64,000 nt of DNA from Flavimaricola marinus (GCF_900184895.1 NZ_FXZK01000003.1:124001-188000), one strand, 5' to 3'. Counted from the first letter of the stretch, positions 17,884 to 27,810 are shown. Translations and numbers: made by a program. The notes: generated by a model from the sequence alone, not told the origin.

Positions 17884-18335
17884 CCCATCTGGCTCATTTC
17901 AACTGGGCGGCGCTGCTGGCGCCGACCGGGGACCCGTTGGTCGCAGAGTTCGTCGACAATACGGGCCGGGTGAATGCGATTGCAGAACGATCGGCGGGCT
18001 TTGTCTGGCGTCATGGCGACGAGGACGTGGCGGGCCGTCGCATCGGCTGGCCGCTGTTCACCGAGGCCCCGACCATGATCGCGTCGTTCTCCGTGTGGGA
18101 GAGCCCGGAGGCGTTCAAAGCCTTTGTTTACAAGACCGTCCACGGTGCCTTTTTGCGCCGGGGGGCCGAATGGTTCGAGCGGGGCGGCTCTGTGAATTAT
18201 GCTCTGTGGTGGGTGCCCGAGGGCCATATTCCCAGCATCGAGGAAGCCCGCGACCGGGTGGAGCAGTTGCGCGCGCATGGCCCGTCCGAGGCGGTCTTTA
18301 CCTTGGCGACTTTGCCCGCCTCATCAAAGCGTTAA
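17880..18335 (+). CDS. DUF3291 protein 1
   Basis: Protein of 151 residues with a DUF3291 pattern, a dimeric alpha/beta-barrel-like domain related in shape to small monooxygenases: HLAHFNWAALLAP, FVDNTGRVNAIAERSAGFVW, then ASFSVWESPEAFKAFVYK and WWVPEGHIPSIEEARDRVEQL. The start is a GTG overlapping the upstream frame's stop (GTGA). Function is unproven. A second, diverged DUF3291 gene lies at 18806-19270, separated only by a lipoprotein gene, so the pair is probably an old duplication. Confidence 0.85.
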   Translation: MTHLAHFNWAALLAPTGDPLVAEFVDNTGRVNAIAERSAGFVWRHGDEDVAGRRIGWPLFTEAPTMIASFSVWESPEAFKAFVYKTVHGAFLRRGAEWFERGGSVNYALWWVPEGHIPSIEEARDRVEQLRAHGPSEAVFTLATLPASSKR

Positions 18336-18382
18336 CCACCTCTGCGCTAGGGTTTCCGGGTTCGTTTGACCGGAGCCCCGCG

Positions 18383-18742
18383 ATGTTTGCCCGCCGCAGT
18401 TTTCAACGCCTGACCCTGGTGGCGCTTTTGCTCGCCTTTCAGTTGAGCGGCTGCAAGCCGGGGATTTTTGCGCCGGTGCCTTATCAGATCGAGGTCGAGG
18501 AGGAGCCGTTTGACGTGCGCCGCTATGGGTTTCTGTCGCGCGGTGGCTTTATCGAATATGCGCCGGTGAACGTGCGTCGCCCGACGCAGTTGGGCCTCGG
18601 CCTTGAGGAGCGTGCCTTGGCGGAGCGGGTTCTGGCCGCATATTGCAACTGGTTTGGCTTTGGCGTGGCCCCGCCGGCGGCGACCTATTGGACTGAGGAC
18701 GGCACATGGCATTTCGCGCAGGGTTGCGTCCGCCCGGTGTGA
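18383..18742 (+). CDS. Small lipoprotein in nuo cluster
   Basis: Protein of 119 residues with a classic lipobox LSGC (lipidated Cys24). The mature part has PYQIEVEEEPFDVRRYGF, a helix ERALAERVLAAYCNWFGFG, and TYWTEDGTWHFAQGC near the end. Two cysteines in the mature part (in AYCNW and AQGC) may form a disulfide. I do not recognise a family. The ATG follows GGAG. It sits between two DUF3291 genes, 48 bases after the first. Confidence 0.7.
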   Translation: MFARRSFQRLTLVALLLAFQLSGCKPGIFAPVPYQIEVEEEPFDVRRYGFLSRGGFIEYAPVNVRRPTQLGLGLEERALAERVLAAYCNWFGFGVAPPAATYWTEDGTWHFAQGCVRPV

Positions 18743-18805
18743 GGCCCTATGCCTTTGCTCCTTTCATGCGCGGATTTCCTGGCCCGCGGGGGAACGGAGA
18801 CGGCG

Positions 18806-19270
18806 ATGCAACATCCGGTGGGCCATCATCTGGCCGTTCTGAACTTTGGCACTCTCAGATACGACTGGGACGACCCCCGAGTCGCCCCGTTTCGGGAGGC
18901 GTTGGAGACCGTCAACGCCATCGGCCGCCGCAGCCCCGGCTTTGTCTGGATGCTCGACGAATCGCAGATGGACGCCGCCCAGACCGACGCCGCCGGCCCG
19001 TTCGGGGACAATCCCCGCACCGCCTCGACCCTGTCGGTCTGGACCGACGCCGCCAGCCTGATGGCCTTTGTTCACAAGACCTTACACGCGAAAATCCTTG
19101 CCCGCGGCGCGGAGTGGTTCGAGCCTGACGACCGCAGTCACGTTGTGCTGTGGTTCGTTCCCGAGGGGCATCGCCCGACGGTGCAGGAGGGTATGGACCG
19201 ATTCCGCCTGTGGCAGCGCAGGGGGGACTGTCCAGAGGCGTTTCACCCTGCATTCCTGAGCCGGGCCTGA
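18806..19270 (+). CDS. DUF3291 protein 2
   Basis: Second DUF3291 protein, 154 residues from the ATG at 18806 (GGAG upstream); an in-frame ATG at 18749 would add 19 residues. Matching blocks to copy 1 are HHLAVLNFGTLRY, ETVNAIGRRSPGFVW, TLSVWTDAASLMAFVHKTLH, RGAEWFEP and LWFVPEGHRPTVQEGMDR. Conservation of FVW, SVW, AEWFE and PEGH between copies marks likely active or structural sites. No cofactor site is evident. Function unknown. Confidence 0.83.
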   Translation: MQHPVGHHLAVLNFGTLRYDWDDPRVAPFREALETVNAIGRRSPGFVWMLDESQMDAAQTDAAGPFGDNPRTASTLSVWTDAASLMAFVHKTLHAKILARGAEWFEPDDRSHVVLWFVPEGHRPTVQEGMDRFRLWQRRGDCPEAFHPAFLSRA

Positions 19271-19283
19271 TACGCCGACGCCA

Positions 19284-19300
19284 CTGCACGAAACGTGCAG
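19284..19300 (+). terminator. Perfect short hairpin after DUF3291 gene 2
   Basis: CTGCACG-AAA-CGTGCAG, 14 bases after the stop, with no T-run. The following 19301-19425 is relatively AT-rich and includes TATAAA at 19405-19410, which might be a -10 box for the DUF5333-like gene, but no good -35 accompanies it. Confidence 0.3.
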
Positions 19301-19425
19301 GAATCCGCCCAAGGCATTGCTAATCCGCAAGGTGATATTGAATAGCGCCCACCGCTGACCGAGATGAAAAGGGCAAGCGCAGTCAATAAGCCGGACAACC
19401 GGCGTATAAAGTTAGGTAAAATACC

Positions 19426-19839
19426 ATGTCGTTGAAACGCAATCTGATCCACTCGCTCCTCTTGATCACCGGTTTTGTCATCGTGGCCGGCGCCACGGCC
19501 GCCAAGCCCGGTCTCAACAACGAAGCCCGCATCACCAATGGCCTGATCGACACCGCCATTGCCTATGAGATCGGACGTAAATGCGACAGTCTTGAGCCCC
19601 GTATCATTCAGGGCATCAATTTCCTCTACGAGCTGCGCAGCCATGCCCAAAGCCTTGGCTATACCAGCGCCGAGATCGATTCCTATATCGAGAACGATGC
19701 CGAAAAGGACCGTCTGGAGGCCATCGCCCGCGACCGTCTGCGCGCCCTTGGCGGCGTCGAAGGGGAGTGGGAGACCTATTGCGAGGTCGGCCGCGCCCAG
19801 ATCGCTGCCGGCACGCAGATCGGCCGCTTGCTGCGCTAA
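19426..19839 (+). CDS. Secreted DUF5333-like protein
   Basis: Protein of 137 residues with a signal peptide (LIHSLLLITGFVIVAGATAA, cleavage near residue 26) and a helical mature domain: NEARITNGLIDTAIAYEIGR, CDSLEPRIIQGINFLYELR, and a C-terminal helix WETYCEVGRAQIAAGTQIG. Two cysteines (in KCDS and YCEV) could pair in the periplasm. I recall it as DUF5333, typical of Rhodobacterales nuo clusters just upstream of nuoG; this needs a database check. An intrinsic terminator follows directly. Function unknown. Confidence 0.78.
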   Translation: MSLKRNLIHSLLLITGFVIVAGATAAKPGLNNEARITNGLIDTAIAYEIGRKCDSLEPRIIQGINFLYELRSHAQSLGYTSAEIDSYIENDAEKDRLEAIARDRLRALGGVEGEWETYCEVGRAQIAAGTQIGRLLR

Positions 19840-19867
19840 CGTTGGGCGATTGACCCTCTGAAATCAG

Positions 19868-19903
19868 AAAACCGGCGGAGCAGGAAGTTTTTCCGCCGGT
19901 TTT
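19868..19903 (+). terminator. Intrinsic terminator between DUF5333-like gene and nuoG
   Basis: AAAACCGGCGGA (19868-19879) pairs perfectly with TCCGCCGGTTTT (19892-19903), 12 base pairs with a 12-base loop; the descending arm ends in TTTT. It lies in the middle of the nuo cluster. A second hairpin, CCGTCT-GGCAT-AGACGG (19913-19929), follows in the nuoG leader. Confidence 0.65.
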
Positions 19904-20013
19904 GCGTGTCAACCGTCTGGCATAGACGGACGAGTGCGGTTAGGAAGACGAACGAGACCGCCGCACCCCAGCGTGGGGCCGCGAAAGGCGGCAAGGGAAC
20001 AAAGGGCCTGCCC

Positions 20014-22032
20014 ATGTCCGATCTGCGCACGATCATCATCGACGGAAACGAAGTTCAGGTTCCGGGGGCGATGACCCTCATCCAAGCCTGCGAACAAGCC
20101 GGGGTCGAAGTCCCCCGATTCTGTTATCACGAGCGTCTGACCATCGCTGGCAACTGCCGCATGTGTCTTGTCGAGGTCGTCGGCGGTCCGCCGAAGCCTG
20201 CCGCCTCTTGTGCGATGCAGGTCAAGGACCTTCGCCCCGGCAAGGACGGCGAGCCGCCCGTCGTCAAGACCAACAGCCCGATGGTCAAGAAGGCCCGCGA
20301 GGGTGTGATGGAGTTCCTCCTGATCAACCACCCGCTCGATTGCCCGATCTGCGATCAGGGCGGCGAGTGCGATCTGCAGGATCAGGCGATGGCCTACGGC
20401 GTCGATTTCAGCCGCTACCGCGAGCCGAAGCGTGCCACCGAGGATCTGGATCTGGGCCCCTTGGTCGAGACCCACATGACCCGCTGCATCTCCTGCACCC
20501 GCTGCGTCCGCTTCACCACCGAGGTCGCCGGTATTCACCAGATGGGCCAGACCGGCCGCGGTGAGGATGCCGAGATCACCAGCTATCTCGGTCAGACCCT
20601 CGATTCGAACCTTCAGGGCAATATCATCGACCTGTGTCCCGTCGGTGCCCTCGTCTCGAAGCCTTACGCCTTTACCGCCCGTCCCTGGGAGCTGACCAAG
20701 ACCGAGTCGGTCGATGTGATGGACGCCCTCGGCTCCAACATCCGTGTCGATACCAAGGGCCGTGAGGTCATGCGATTCCTGCCCCGCAACCATGACGGCG
20801 TGAACGAGGAGTGGATCTCCGACAAGACCCGCTTCGTCTGGGACGGCCTGCGTCGTCAGCGTCTGGACACGCCGTATATCCGCGAGAACGGCAAACTGCG
20901 CAAAGCCGACTGGCCGGAGGCGTTGGCCGCGGCCGCAGCCGCCATGAAGGGCAAGAAGGTTGCCGGTCTGGTGGGCGATCTGGCTCCCGTCGAGGCGGCA
21001 TATGCTCTCAAAGCCCTGATCGAAGGGCAGGGCGGCAACGTCGAGTGCCGCACCGATGGCGCAAAGCTCCCTGCCGGCAATCGTGCCGCCTATGTCGGCA
21101 CCGCCTCCATCGAAGACCTCGATGCCGCCGACAAGATCCTGCTGATCGGCACCAACCCCCGTCTCGAAGCGCCGGTGCTGAATGCCCGCATTCGCAAGGC
21201 GTGGGCGCGTGGTGCCGATATCACTGTTGTTGGTGAAGCCGCCGATCTGACCTACGAATACGAGCATATGGGCACCGACCGTGCCGCGCTGGCCCATGTG
21301 GCCGGGCTCGACATGGCCGAGTTGCAGGACAAGAACTGCGTCGTGATCCTTGGCCAAGGTGCGCTGATGGCCGAGGACGGCGCGGCCGTTCTGGCCACCG
21401 TGCAGGGCATTTGCGACAAGTCCGGCGGCAAGCTGCTGGTCTTGCACACCGCGGCCTCCCGCGTCGGCGCAATGGACATCGGCGCAGTCACCGAGGGCGG
21501 CGTCATGGCTGCGCTGGACGGGGCCGATGTGGTCTATAACCTCGGCGCCGATGAGGGCGACGTGCCGGCCGGCCCGTTTGTCATCTATCAGGGCAGCCAC
21601 GGTGATCGCGGCGCCCACCGCGCCGACATCATCCTGCCGAGTGCTGCCTATACCGAGGAGAACGGCCTGTTCGTCAACACCGAGGGCCGTCCTCAGTTGG
21701 CCCAGCGTGCCAGCTTCCCCCCCGGTCAGGCCAAGGAAAACTGGGCGATCCTGCGTGCGCTGAGTGCCGAGCTGGGCGCGACCTTGCCCTACGACAGCCT
21801 CGCGCAGCTCCGTCAGGCGCTGGTCAAGGCGCATCCGCATCTGGGCGATATCGACGAGATCGCGGTGTCCGAGGCCGCTCCGGTCGAGGCCGGCGCGCTG
21901 GGCGAGGGTGCGTTCGTCAGCCCGGTGAAGGATTTCTATCTGTCGAACCCGATTGCGCGGGCCAGCCAGTTGATGGCGGAGCTGAGTGCCGGCGCGAAGG
22001 CGCGGCGCGAAAGCCCGATGGCGGCGGAGTAG
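20014..22032 (+). CDS. nuoG: NADH-quinone oxidoreductase subunit G
   Basis: 75-kDa homologue, 672 residues, the main electron wire of the peripheral arm. An N-terminal ferredoxin-type [2Fe-2S] site ([19 protein letters not shown]) is followed by the His/Cys [4Fe-4S] region [19 protein letters not shown], then [11 protein letters not shown] with distal Cys in DLCPVGAL. The C-terminal molybdopterin-oxidoreductase-like domain binds no molybdenum in this family. It lacks the extra N7 cluster motif of E. coli. The start is ATG 20014; the 110-base leader after the terminator probably contains its own promoter, though I cannot identify it with confidence. Confidence 0.98.
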   Translation: MSDLRTIIIDGNEVQVPGAMTLIQACEQAGVEVPRFCYHERLTIAGNCRMCLVEVVGGPPKPAASCAMQVKDLRPGKDGEPPVVKTNSPMVKKAREGVMEFLLINHPLDCPICDQGGECDLQDQAMAYGVDFSRYREPKRATEDLDLGPLVETHMTRCISCTRCVRFTTEVAGIHQMGQTGRGEDAEITSYLGQTLDSNLQGNIIDLCPVGALVSKPYAFTARPWELTKTESVDVMDALGSNIRVDTKGREVMRFLPRNHDGVNEEWISDKTRFVWDGLRRQRLDTPYIRENGKLRKADWPEALAAAAAAMKGKKVAGLVGDLAPVEAAYALKALIEGQGGNVECRTDGAKLPAGNRAAYVGTASIEDLDAADKILLIGTNPRLEAPVLNARIRKAWARGADITVVGEAADLTYEYEHMGTDRAALAHVAGLDMAELQDKNCVVILGQGALMAEDGAAVLATVQGICDKSGGKLLVLHTAASRVGAMDIGAVTEGGVMAALDGADVVYNLGADEGDVPAGPFVIYQGSHGDRGAHRADIILPSAAYTEENGLFVNTEGRPQLAQRASFPPGQAKENWAILRALSAELGATLPYDSLAQLRQALVKAHPHLGDIDEIAVSEAAPVEAGALGEGAFVSPVKDFYLSNPIARASQLMAELSAGAKARRESPMAAE

Positions 22033-22042
22033 GGCAGGGGAC

Positions 22043-22435
22043 GTGGCCTTGCGCTTGATATCCGGCCTGATGGCGGTTTCGGCTCTTGCGGCTTGTGAAA
22101 CGCCGGATGTCGGTGTCGCCGCGGGAACTCCGGTCTACGGCCCGATCGAAACCCGCCTGCTGGACGGAGACCTCGTCGGGTTTCGCGTCTCGATGGAGGG
22201 AGCGACACAGGCCCGGGACGTGGAGAAATATGCAGAATGCGCCGCAGCGCAGTATGCATTGATCCGGGGTTACGGATTCGCCCGGCATGTGCGCACATTG
22301 GTAGAGGTTTCATCTGGAAACTGGCGCGCGGATGCTGTTTACACCATCTCGGCGGCCCTGCCTCCGGGAGAACGAACAATCGATGCCGAAGTGACGGTGG
22401 CCGACTGCGGCTTATCCGGCATACCAACGGTCTAG
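22043..22435 (+). CDS. Small lipoprotein between nuoG and nuoH
   Basis: Protein of 130 residues starting at GTG 22043, two bases after an AGGGG ribosome site. The signal peptide ends in LAAC, giving lipidated Cys18. The mature part has a beta-rich pattern (DGDLVGFRVSMEG, YAECAAAQYALIRGYGFAR, WRADAVYTISAALP) with two further cysteines (in AECA and ADCG). I do not recognise the family. It starts ten bases after the nuoG stop and is probably co-transcribed with nuoG and nuoH. Confidence 0.72.
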   Translation: MALRLISGLMAVSALAACETPDVGVAAGTPVYGPIETRLLDGDLVGFRVSMEGATQARDVEKYAECAAAQYALIRGYGFARHVRTLVEVSSGNWRADAVYTISAALPPGERTIDAEVTVADCGLSGIPTV

Positions 22436-22474
22436 GGAACAGGGCTCAAAGGAACGGGCCCAAAGGAACGACGA

Positions 22475-23515
22475 ATGGTTGAATTCTTTACCACCACCAA
22501 CCTTGGCATTGTGCTGATGGTCCTTGGCCAGTGTCTATTGGTTCTGATCCCACTTCTGGTGGCGCTTGCCTTCCTGATGTATGCCGACCGCAAGGTCTGG
22601 GCCGCGGTGCAGATGCGCAAGGGCCCGAACGTGGTTGGCGTATTCGGTCTGCTTCAGTCCTTTGCCGATTTCATCAAGTATATCGTCAAGGAAGTGGTGG
22701 TCCCCGCCGGGGCTGACAAGGGCGTGTTCTTCCTTGCCCCGATGATTTCCTTTGTCATGGCCGTCATCGCCTGGGCGGTGATCCCGTTCAACGAAGGTTG
22801 GGTGCTCTCCGATATCAACGTGGCGATTCTCTATGTCTTCGCGATCTCCTCGCTCGAGGTCTACGGCGTGATCATGGGCGGATGGGCGTCGAACTCGAAA
22901 TATCCGTTCCTCGGGTCGCTTCGCTCTGCCGCGCAGATGATTTCCTACGAAGTCTCGATCGGTCTCATCATCATCGGTGTGATCATCTCGACCGGTTCGA
23001 TGAATTTCGGCGCCATCGTCGCCGCGCAGGATACCGGTTACGGCATCCTCGGCTGGTACTGGTTGCCCCATTTCCCGATGCTGTTCCTGTTCTTCATCAG
23101 CGCCCTCGCCGAGACGAACCGCCCGCCGTTCGACCTTCCCGAAGCGGAATCCGAGTTGGTCGCAGGTTATCAGGTCGAGTATTCCTCGACCCCGTTCCTG
23201 CTGTTCATGATCGGCGAGCTGATGGCCGTGGTCCTGATGTGCGCCCTGGTCAGCCTGATGTTCCTCGGCGGTTGGCTGTCGCCGATCCCCGGACTGCCGG
23301 ACGGTGTCTTGTGGATGATCCTTAAGATGGGCCTGTGCTTCTTCATGTTCGCAATGGTGAAGGCCATCACGCCCCGTTACCGCTATGACCAGCTGATGCG
23401 TCTGGGCTGGAAAGTGTTCCTGCCGATGTCGCTGGCCTGGGTCGTGCTGGTGTCTTTCCTTGCGAAATTCGAAATCCTTGGCGGGTTCTGGGCCCGCTAT
23501 GCAATCGGAGCCTGA
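22475..23515 (+). CDS. nuoH: NADH-quinone oxidoreductase subunit H
   Basis: Membrane subunit (ND1 homologue) at the junction of the two arms, forming much of the quinone entry channel; 346 residues with about eight transmembrane helices. Family landmarks are [33 protein letters not shown] and [20 protein letters not shown]. Two copies of AAAGGAACG (22457 and 22471 region) precede the ATG; the nearer probably serves as ribosome site. nuoI starts one base after its stop. Confidence 0.98.
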   Translation: MVEFFTTTNLGIVLMVLGQCLLVLIPLLVALAFLMYADRKVWAAVQMRKGPNVVGVFGLLQSFADFIKYIVKEVVVPAGADKGVFFLAPMISFVMAVIAWAVIPFNEGWVLSDINVAILYVFAISSLEVYGVIMGGWASNSKYPFLGSLRSAAQMISYEVSIGLIIIGVIISTGSMNFGAIVAAQDTGYGILGWYWLPHFPMLFLFFISALAETNRPPFDLPEAESELVAGYQVEYSSTPFLLFMIGELMAVVLMCALVSLMFLGGWLSPIPGLPDGVLWMILKMGLCFFMFAMVKAITPRYRYDQLMRLGWKVFLPMSLAWVVLVSFLAKFEILGGFWARYAIGA

Positions 23516-23516
23516 T

Positions 23517-24011
23517 ATGACGCAGATCGACTATACGCGCGCCGCCAAGTATTTCCTGCTTCAGGATTTCTTTCAGGGATTCAAGCTGGGGATGAAGTAT
23601 TTCTTCCGCCCCAAGGCCACGGTGAACTACCCCCACGAGAAGGGCCCGCTGTCGCCCCGCTTCCGCGGTGAACATGCCCTGCGCCGCTATCCCAATGGCG
23701 AAGAGCGTTGCATTGCCTGCAAGCTCTGCGAGGCGATCTGCCCCGCACAGGCCATCACCATCGACGCCGAGCCTCGCGACGACGGCAGCCGCCGCACCAC
23801 CCGTTACGACATCGACATGACCAAGTGCATCTACTGCGGCTTTTGTCAGGAAGCCTGCCCGGTGGATGCCATCGTCGAGGGTCCGAATTTCGAATTCAGC
23901 ACCGAAACCCGCGAAGAGCTCTACTACAACAAGGAAAAGCTGCTGGCCAACGGCGATCGTTGGGAAGCCGAGATCGCCCGCAATCTGGAACTGGACGCTC
24001 CGTACCGATGA
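23517..24011 (+). CDS. nuoI: NADH-quinone oxidoreductase subunit I
   Basis: TYKY/NDUFS8 homologue, 164 residues, carrying two ferredoxin-type [4Fe-4S] clusters, N6a and N6b. Ligand sets are Cys65/68/71/75 ([12 protein letters not shown]) and Cys104/107/110/114 ([12 protein letters not shown]). An amphipathic N-terminal helix ([14 protein letters not shown]) lies against the membrane. The ATG at 23517 starts one base after the nuoH stop and overlaps the next small gene as ATGA at its end. In-frame upstream ATGs lie inside nuoH and are unlikely. Confidence 0.98.
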   Translation: MTQIDYTRAAKYFLLQDFFQGFKLGMKYFFRPKATVNYPHEKGPLSPRFRGEHALRRYPNGEERCIACKLCEAICPAQAITIDAEPRDDGSRRTTRYDIDMTKCIYCGFCQEACPVDAIVEGPNFEFSTETREELYYNKEKLLANGDRWEAEIARNLELDAPYR

Positions 24012-24289
24012 GCATCAATCTGTTCATGTATTTCGCTCTGGGCGCGACCACCTTGTTGTTGGTTGCGCAATACGCCTGGTCTGTCGGCTTTTTCGAGAAG
24101 AAGACGATCAAGGTGGCGTTGGACGACGCATGCCCGGACGATTTCGCGTCTGCCCCGGCGGACCAGGAGATCGCGGCGCAGCGCCGTGAAAGCGGACGTG
24201 CGACAGGCCGGTGGACGGAGCAGGCCGGCACCACGCCGGACGGAGCAGTGATGATCCTCGAGACGCGCAAGCCGTGTAGGGAGCTATAG
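24008..24289 (+). CDS. Small single-helix membrane protein after nuoI
   Basis: Protein of 93 residues with one transmembrane helix (about 5-27, [20 protein letters not shown]) and a soluble tail of mixed charge including [20 protein letters not shown]. Its ATG overlaps the nuoI stop (ATGA). I do not recognise the family. Location among membrane-arm genes suggests a supernumerary or assembly factor, but nothing in the sequence proves this. Confidence 0.72.
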   Translation: MSINLFMYFALGATTLLLVAQYAWSVGFFEKKTIKVALDDACPDDFASAPADQEIAAQRRESGRATGRWTEQAGTTPDGAVMILETRKPCREL

Positions 24290-24293
24290 TCAC

Positions 24294-24689
24294 ATGACCG
24301 ACAACCCCTTCGAAGCGATGATGAAAGCCGGGCAGGACTGGGCCAAGGCCCTCAACCCGGCACTGGAATCCTTCACGCCCAAAGGTTTCGAATCCCTGTG
24401 GCCCACCATGCCCAAGGATATGATGGAAGCCTTCATGGGCAAGGGGTTGAACCCGGAAGGGCTTGATGCCAAGACGCGCCTGTTGCTGACCCTGATGGGG
24501 CTGACCGTGCTGGGCGCTCAGGCCGAGGCGCAGATCCGCCTGACCGTGCGCCATGCAGTCGAGGCCGGCGCCACCCCGCAAGAGGTCGCCGAGACTATCG
24601 CACAGGCCGGCATGTTCGGCGGTGTGCCCGCAATGACCAAGGCGATGGAACTCGCCACCGAGGTTCTGGACAAGGACATGAGCGAATGA
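24294..24689 (+). CDS. Carboxymuconolactone decarboxylase-family protein
   Basis: Protein of 131 residues. The core [38 protein letters not shown] and [20 protein letters not shown] match the all-helical CMD/AhpD fold. The CxxC pair of AhpD-type peroxidoredoxins is absent (no Cys at all), so a thiol-redox role is unlikely. A stretch of about 50 residues ([19 protein letters not shown]) precedes the core. It starts five bases after the previous gene and overlaps nuoJ as ATGA, so it belongs to the same translational chain. Confidence 0.85.
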   Translation: MTDNPFEAMMKAGQDWAKALNPALESFTPKGFESLWPTMPKDMMEAFMGKGLNPEGLDAKTRLLLTLMGLTVLGAQAEAQIRLTVRHAVEAGATPQEVAETIAQAGMFGGVPAMTKAMELATEVLDKDMSE

Positions 24690-25291
24690 CTGTTGCTGCC
24701 TTCACCTTCTATGCCTTTGCCGTGACGACGATCACGGGCGGTCTGATGACCGTGCTGAGCCGCAATCCGGTGCATTCGGTTCTGTGGCTGATCCTCGCGT
24801 TCCTGTCCTCGGCGGGCCTGTTTGTCCTTCTCGGGGCAGAGTTCGTGGCGATGCTGCTGATCATCGTCTATGTCGGTGCCGTCGCGGTGCTGTTCCTGTT
24901 CGTGGTGATGATGCTCGACGTGGATTTCGCCTCGCTGAAGGCCGAGATGACCAAATACATGCCGCTGGGCCTGCTGATCGGGGTCATCATCCTGATGCAA
25001 CTGGCGCTGGCCTTCGGTGTCTGGGGCTACGACGAGGCCGCGCAGGCCCGTGTCGCCGCCCCGACCGGAGATTTCCCGAACACCGGTGCCCTCGGCCTGC
25101 TGCTCTATGACAAATACATCCTGCTGTTCCAGCTGGCCGGTCTGATCCTGCTCGTCGCCATGATCGGCGCGATCGTTCTGACCCTGCGCCACCGGATCGA
25201 CATCAAGCGCCAGAACATCGTGGCCCAGATGATGCGTGATCCGGCCAAGGCGATGGAACTGAAAGACGTGAAGCCGGGGCAGGGTTTGTGA
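24686..25291 (+). CDS. nuoJ: NADH-quinone oxidoreductase subunit J
   Basis: ND6 homologue of the membrane arm, 201 residues with five transmembrane helices. The conserved third helix segment reads [20 protein letters not shown], with the pi-bulge region characteristic of the family. Overlaps the upstream CMD gene by ATGA, and its TGA shares an A with the ATG of a 31-residue frame (25291). Confidence 0.97.
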   Translation: MTVAAFTFYAFAVTTITGGLMTVLSRNPVHSVLWLILAFLSSAGLFVLLGAEFVAMLLIIVYVGAVAVLFLFVVMMLDVDFASLKAEMTKYMPLGLLIGVIILMQLALAFGVWGYDEAAQARVAAPTGDFPNTGALGLLLYDKYILLFQLAGLILLVAMIGAIVLTLRHRIDIKRQNIVAQMMRDPAKAMELKDVKPGQGL

Positions 25292-25386
25292 TGGAATGGT
25301 GGGGATGGGTTGCGATTTCCGTGGCGCTTGGCGCTGCCGCACTGACGACAAGGACAAAGAGGGACGCCCGCAATGATCGGACTTGA
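25291..25386 (+). CDS. 31-residue hydrophobic peptide overlapping nuoJ and nuoK
   Basis: ATG at 25291 shares its A with the nuoJ stop (TGATG). The frame encodes [18 protein letters not shown] and a basic tail [13 protein letters not shown], ending at TGA 25384-25386, 14 bases inside nuoK. It has the layout of a one-helix peptide with a positive C-terminal tail. It bridges the 81-base gap before nuoK, whose ribosome site (AGAGGGA) lies within it. It may be a real micropeptide or a relay frame that passes ribosomes to nuoK. Confidence 0.55.
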   Translation: MEWWGWVAISVALGAAALTTRTKRDARNDRT

Positions 25387-25678
25387 GCATTACCTGACCG
25401 TCGCGGCGGCGCTATTCGTCATCGGCGTCTTTGGCCTGTTTCTGAACCGCAAGAACGTGATCATCATGCTGATGAGCATCGAATTGATGCTCTTGGCGGT
25501 GAACATCAACATGGTCGCCTTTTCGTCCTTTCTGGGCGATCTGGTGGGGCAGGTCTTTACCCTGTTCATCCTGACCGTCGCCGCCGCCGAGGCCGCGATC
25601 GGGCTTGCCATCCTCGTCTGTTTCTTCCGCGTCCGCGGGACCATCGACGTTGAAGACGTCAACGTGATGAAGGGCTGA
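25373..25678 (+). CDS. nuoK: NADH-quinone oxidoreductase subunit K
   Basis: ND4L homologue, 101 residues, three transmembrane helices. Both membrane glutamates used in proton translocation are present, in [11 protein letters not shown] and [11 protein letters not shown]. The ATG at 25373 lies inside the 31-residue frame. nuoL starts five bases after its stop. Confidence 0.98.
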   Translation: MIGLEHYLTVAAALFVIGVFGLFLNRKNVIIMLMSIELMLLAVNINMVAFSSFLGDLVGQVFTLFILTVAAAEAAIGLAILVCFFRVRGTIDVEDVNVMKG

Positions 25679-25683
25679 TCACA

Positions 25684-27810
25684 ATGGAAACCATCATCCT
25701 TTTCGCCCCGCTCGTCGGCGCCCTGATCTGCGGTTTCGGCTGGAAGATCATCGGTGAGAGTGCGGCCCAGTGGACGGCGACCGGCCTTCTGTTCCTGTCG
25801 GCGTTCTTCAGCTGGATCGTGTTCCTGTCGCATGACGGCGTGACCGAGAGCATCACCGTGCTGCGCTGGATCGAAAGCGGCACCCTGAGCACGGACTGGG
25901 GCATCCGCCTCGATCGTCTGACCGCGATCATGCTGATCGTGATCACCACCGTTTCGGCTCTCGTCCATCTGTATTCGTTCGGCTACATGGCCCATGACGA
26001 CAACTTCAACGAAGGCGAGAGCTACCGCCCCCGCTTCTTTGCCTATCTGTCGTTCTTTACCTTTGCGATGCTGATGCTCGTCACCTCCGACAACCTCATC
26101 CAGATGTTCTTTGGCTGGGAAGGCGTGGGCGTGGCCTCGTATCTGCTGATCGGCTTCTACTATCGCAAGCCGAGCGCCAACGCCGCCGCCATCAAGGCAT
26201 TCGTGGTCAACCGTGTGGGCGACTTCGGCTTCGCCCTCGGCATCTTTGCGCTGTATTTCCTCGTCGACTCCGTCAAGTTCGACGACATCTTCGCCGCCGC
26301 CCCGACGCTGGCCGAGACCCAGTTGAGCTTCCTCTGGACCGAGTGGAACGCCGCCAATCTGGTCGCCTTCCTGCTGTTCATCGGCGCGATGGGCAAATCG
26401 GCGCAGTTGTTCCTGCACACATGGCTGCCTGACGCAATGGAAGGCCCGACGCCCGTGTCGGCCCTGATCCACGCCGCGACCATGGTCACCGCCGGTGTGT
26501 TCCTTGTCTGCCGGATGTCGCCCGTCTTTGAATATGCCCCCGAGACCAAGACTTTCATCGTCTATATCGGTGCCTCAACCGCGTTCTTTGCCGCGACCGT
26601 GGGTCTGGTCCAGAACGACATCAAGCGCGTCATCGCCTATTCGACCTGTTCGCAGCTGGGCTATATGTTCGTAGCCGCCGGTGTCGGTGTCTATTCCGTG
26701 GCGATGTTCCACCTGCTCACACACGCCTTCTTCAAGGCGATGCTGTTCCTCGGTGCCGGTTCGGTGATCCACGGGATGCATCACGAGCAGGACATGCGCA
26801 ATTATGGTGGTCTGCGTCACAAGCTGCCCCGCACCTTCTGGGCGATGATGATCGGCACTCTGGCCATCACCGGCGTAGGCATTCCGCTGCTCTACCTCGG
26901 CTTCCCCGTCGGTTTTGCCGGCTTCGTCTCGAAGGATGCGATCATCGAGAGCGCCTTTGCCGCCGATGCGGGCTATGCCTTCTGGATGCTGGTGATCGCC
27001 GCGCTGATGACGAGCTTCTACAGCTGGCGCCTGATGTTCCTGACCTTCTATGGCAAGCCGCGCGGGGATCATCACACCCACGAGCATGCCCATGAGAGCC
27101 CGAATGTCATGACCATCCCGCTGGCGGTTCTGGCCGTCGGTGCGATCTTCTCGGGCATGGTCTTCTACAAGCCCTTCTTCGGCAGCGACGAGAGCGTCGG
27201 CAAGTTCTTTGGCGTGCTCGAAGCGTCCGAGCATGCCGAGGAGACCGACCACGCCGCCGGGTTTACCCTGATCGCTCCGGCCTACGCTGCCGGCGAAGAG
27301 ACGGACGATCACGGCGAGGACGGCGATCATGCCGCCGTGTCCTGGCCTTCGGAGCCGGGCACGGGCGCCATCTTCAAGCACCCCGACAACCATGTGCTGC
27401 ACGAGGCGCACGGCGTGCCCGTCTGGGTCAAGCTGTCGCCGTTCTTTGCGATGCTCATCGGCTTCGGTCTCGCCTATCAGATGTATATCCGTCGCCCGGA
27501 CTGGCCGGCAAAGCTGGCCGAAAACCAGCGCCCCTTGTACGAGTTCCTTCTCAACAAGTGGTATTTCGACGAGATCTACAATTTCATCTTTGTCCGTCCG
27601 GCGATCGGCCTTGGCAACCTGTTCTGGAAGCGTGGCGATGGCAACGTCATCGACGGCGGCATCAACGGGCTGGCGATGGGGATCATCCCCTTCTTCACCC
27701 GCCTCGCTGGCCGGGCGCAGTCTGGCTACATGTTCACCTATGTCTTCTGGATGGTTCTGGGGATTGCGTTGTTCCTCACATGGGTCACGCTGTCGGGGAG
27801 TGCTGAATAA
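25684..27810 (+). CDS. nuoL: NADH-quinone oxidoreductase subunit L
   Basis: Distal antiporter-like subunit (ND5 homologue), 708 residues, about 16 transmembrane helices, with the long lateral helix at the C-terminus. The conserved glutamate lies in [19 protein letters not shown], and lysine/histidine relays lie in [19 protein letters not shown] and [20 protein letters not shown] hydrophilic insert rich in His, Asp and Glu (about residues 515-560, [10 protein letters not shown] and [11 protein letters not shown]) sits between late helices. Its TAA shares an A with the nuoM ATG. Confidence 0.98.
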   Translation: METIILFAPLVGALICGFGWKIIGESAAQWTATGLLFLSAFFSWIVFLSHDGVTESITVLRWIESGTLSTDWGIRLDRLTAIMLIVITTVSALVHLYSFGYMAHDDNFNEGESYRPRFFAYLSFFTFAMLMLVTSDNLIQMFFGWEGVGVASYLLIGFYYRKPSANAAAIKAFVVNRVGDFGFALGIFALYFLVDSVKFDDIFAAAPTLAETQLSFLWTEWNAANLVAFLLFIGAMGKSAQLFLHTWLPDAMEGPTPVSALIHAATMVTAGVFLVCRMSPVFEYAPETKTFIVYIGASTAFFAATVGLVQNDIKRVIAYSTCSQLGYMFVAAGVGVYSVAMFHLLTHAFFKAMLFLGAGSVIHGMHHEQDMRNYGGLRHKLPRTFWAMMIGTLAITGVGIPLLYLGFPVGFAGFVSKDAIIESAFAADAGYAFWMLVIAALMTSFYSWRLMFLTFYGKPRGDHHTHEHAHESPNVMTIPLAVLAVGAIFSGMVFYKPFFGSDESVGKFFGVLEASEHAEETDHAAGFTLIAPAYAAGEETDDHGEDGDHAAVSWPSEPGTGAIFKHPDNHVLHEAHGVPVWVKLSPFFAMLIGFGLAYQMYIRRPDWPAKLAENQRPLYEFLLNKWYFDEIYNFIFVRPAIGLGNLFWKRGDGNVIDGGINGLAMGIIPFFTRLAGRAQSGYMFTYVFWMVLGIALFLTWVTLSGSAE

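Noticed and set aside
19909-21840. 643-codon minus-strand frame across nuoG
   Set aside because: Antisense to nuoG with clear iron-sulfur motifs on the plus strand; no ribosome site or domain pattern.
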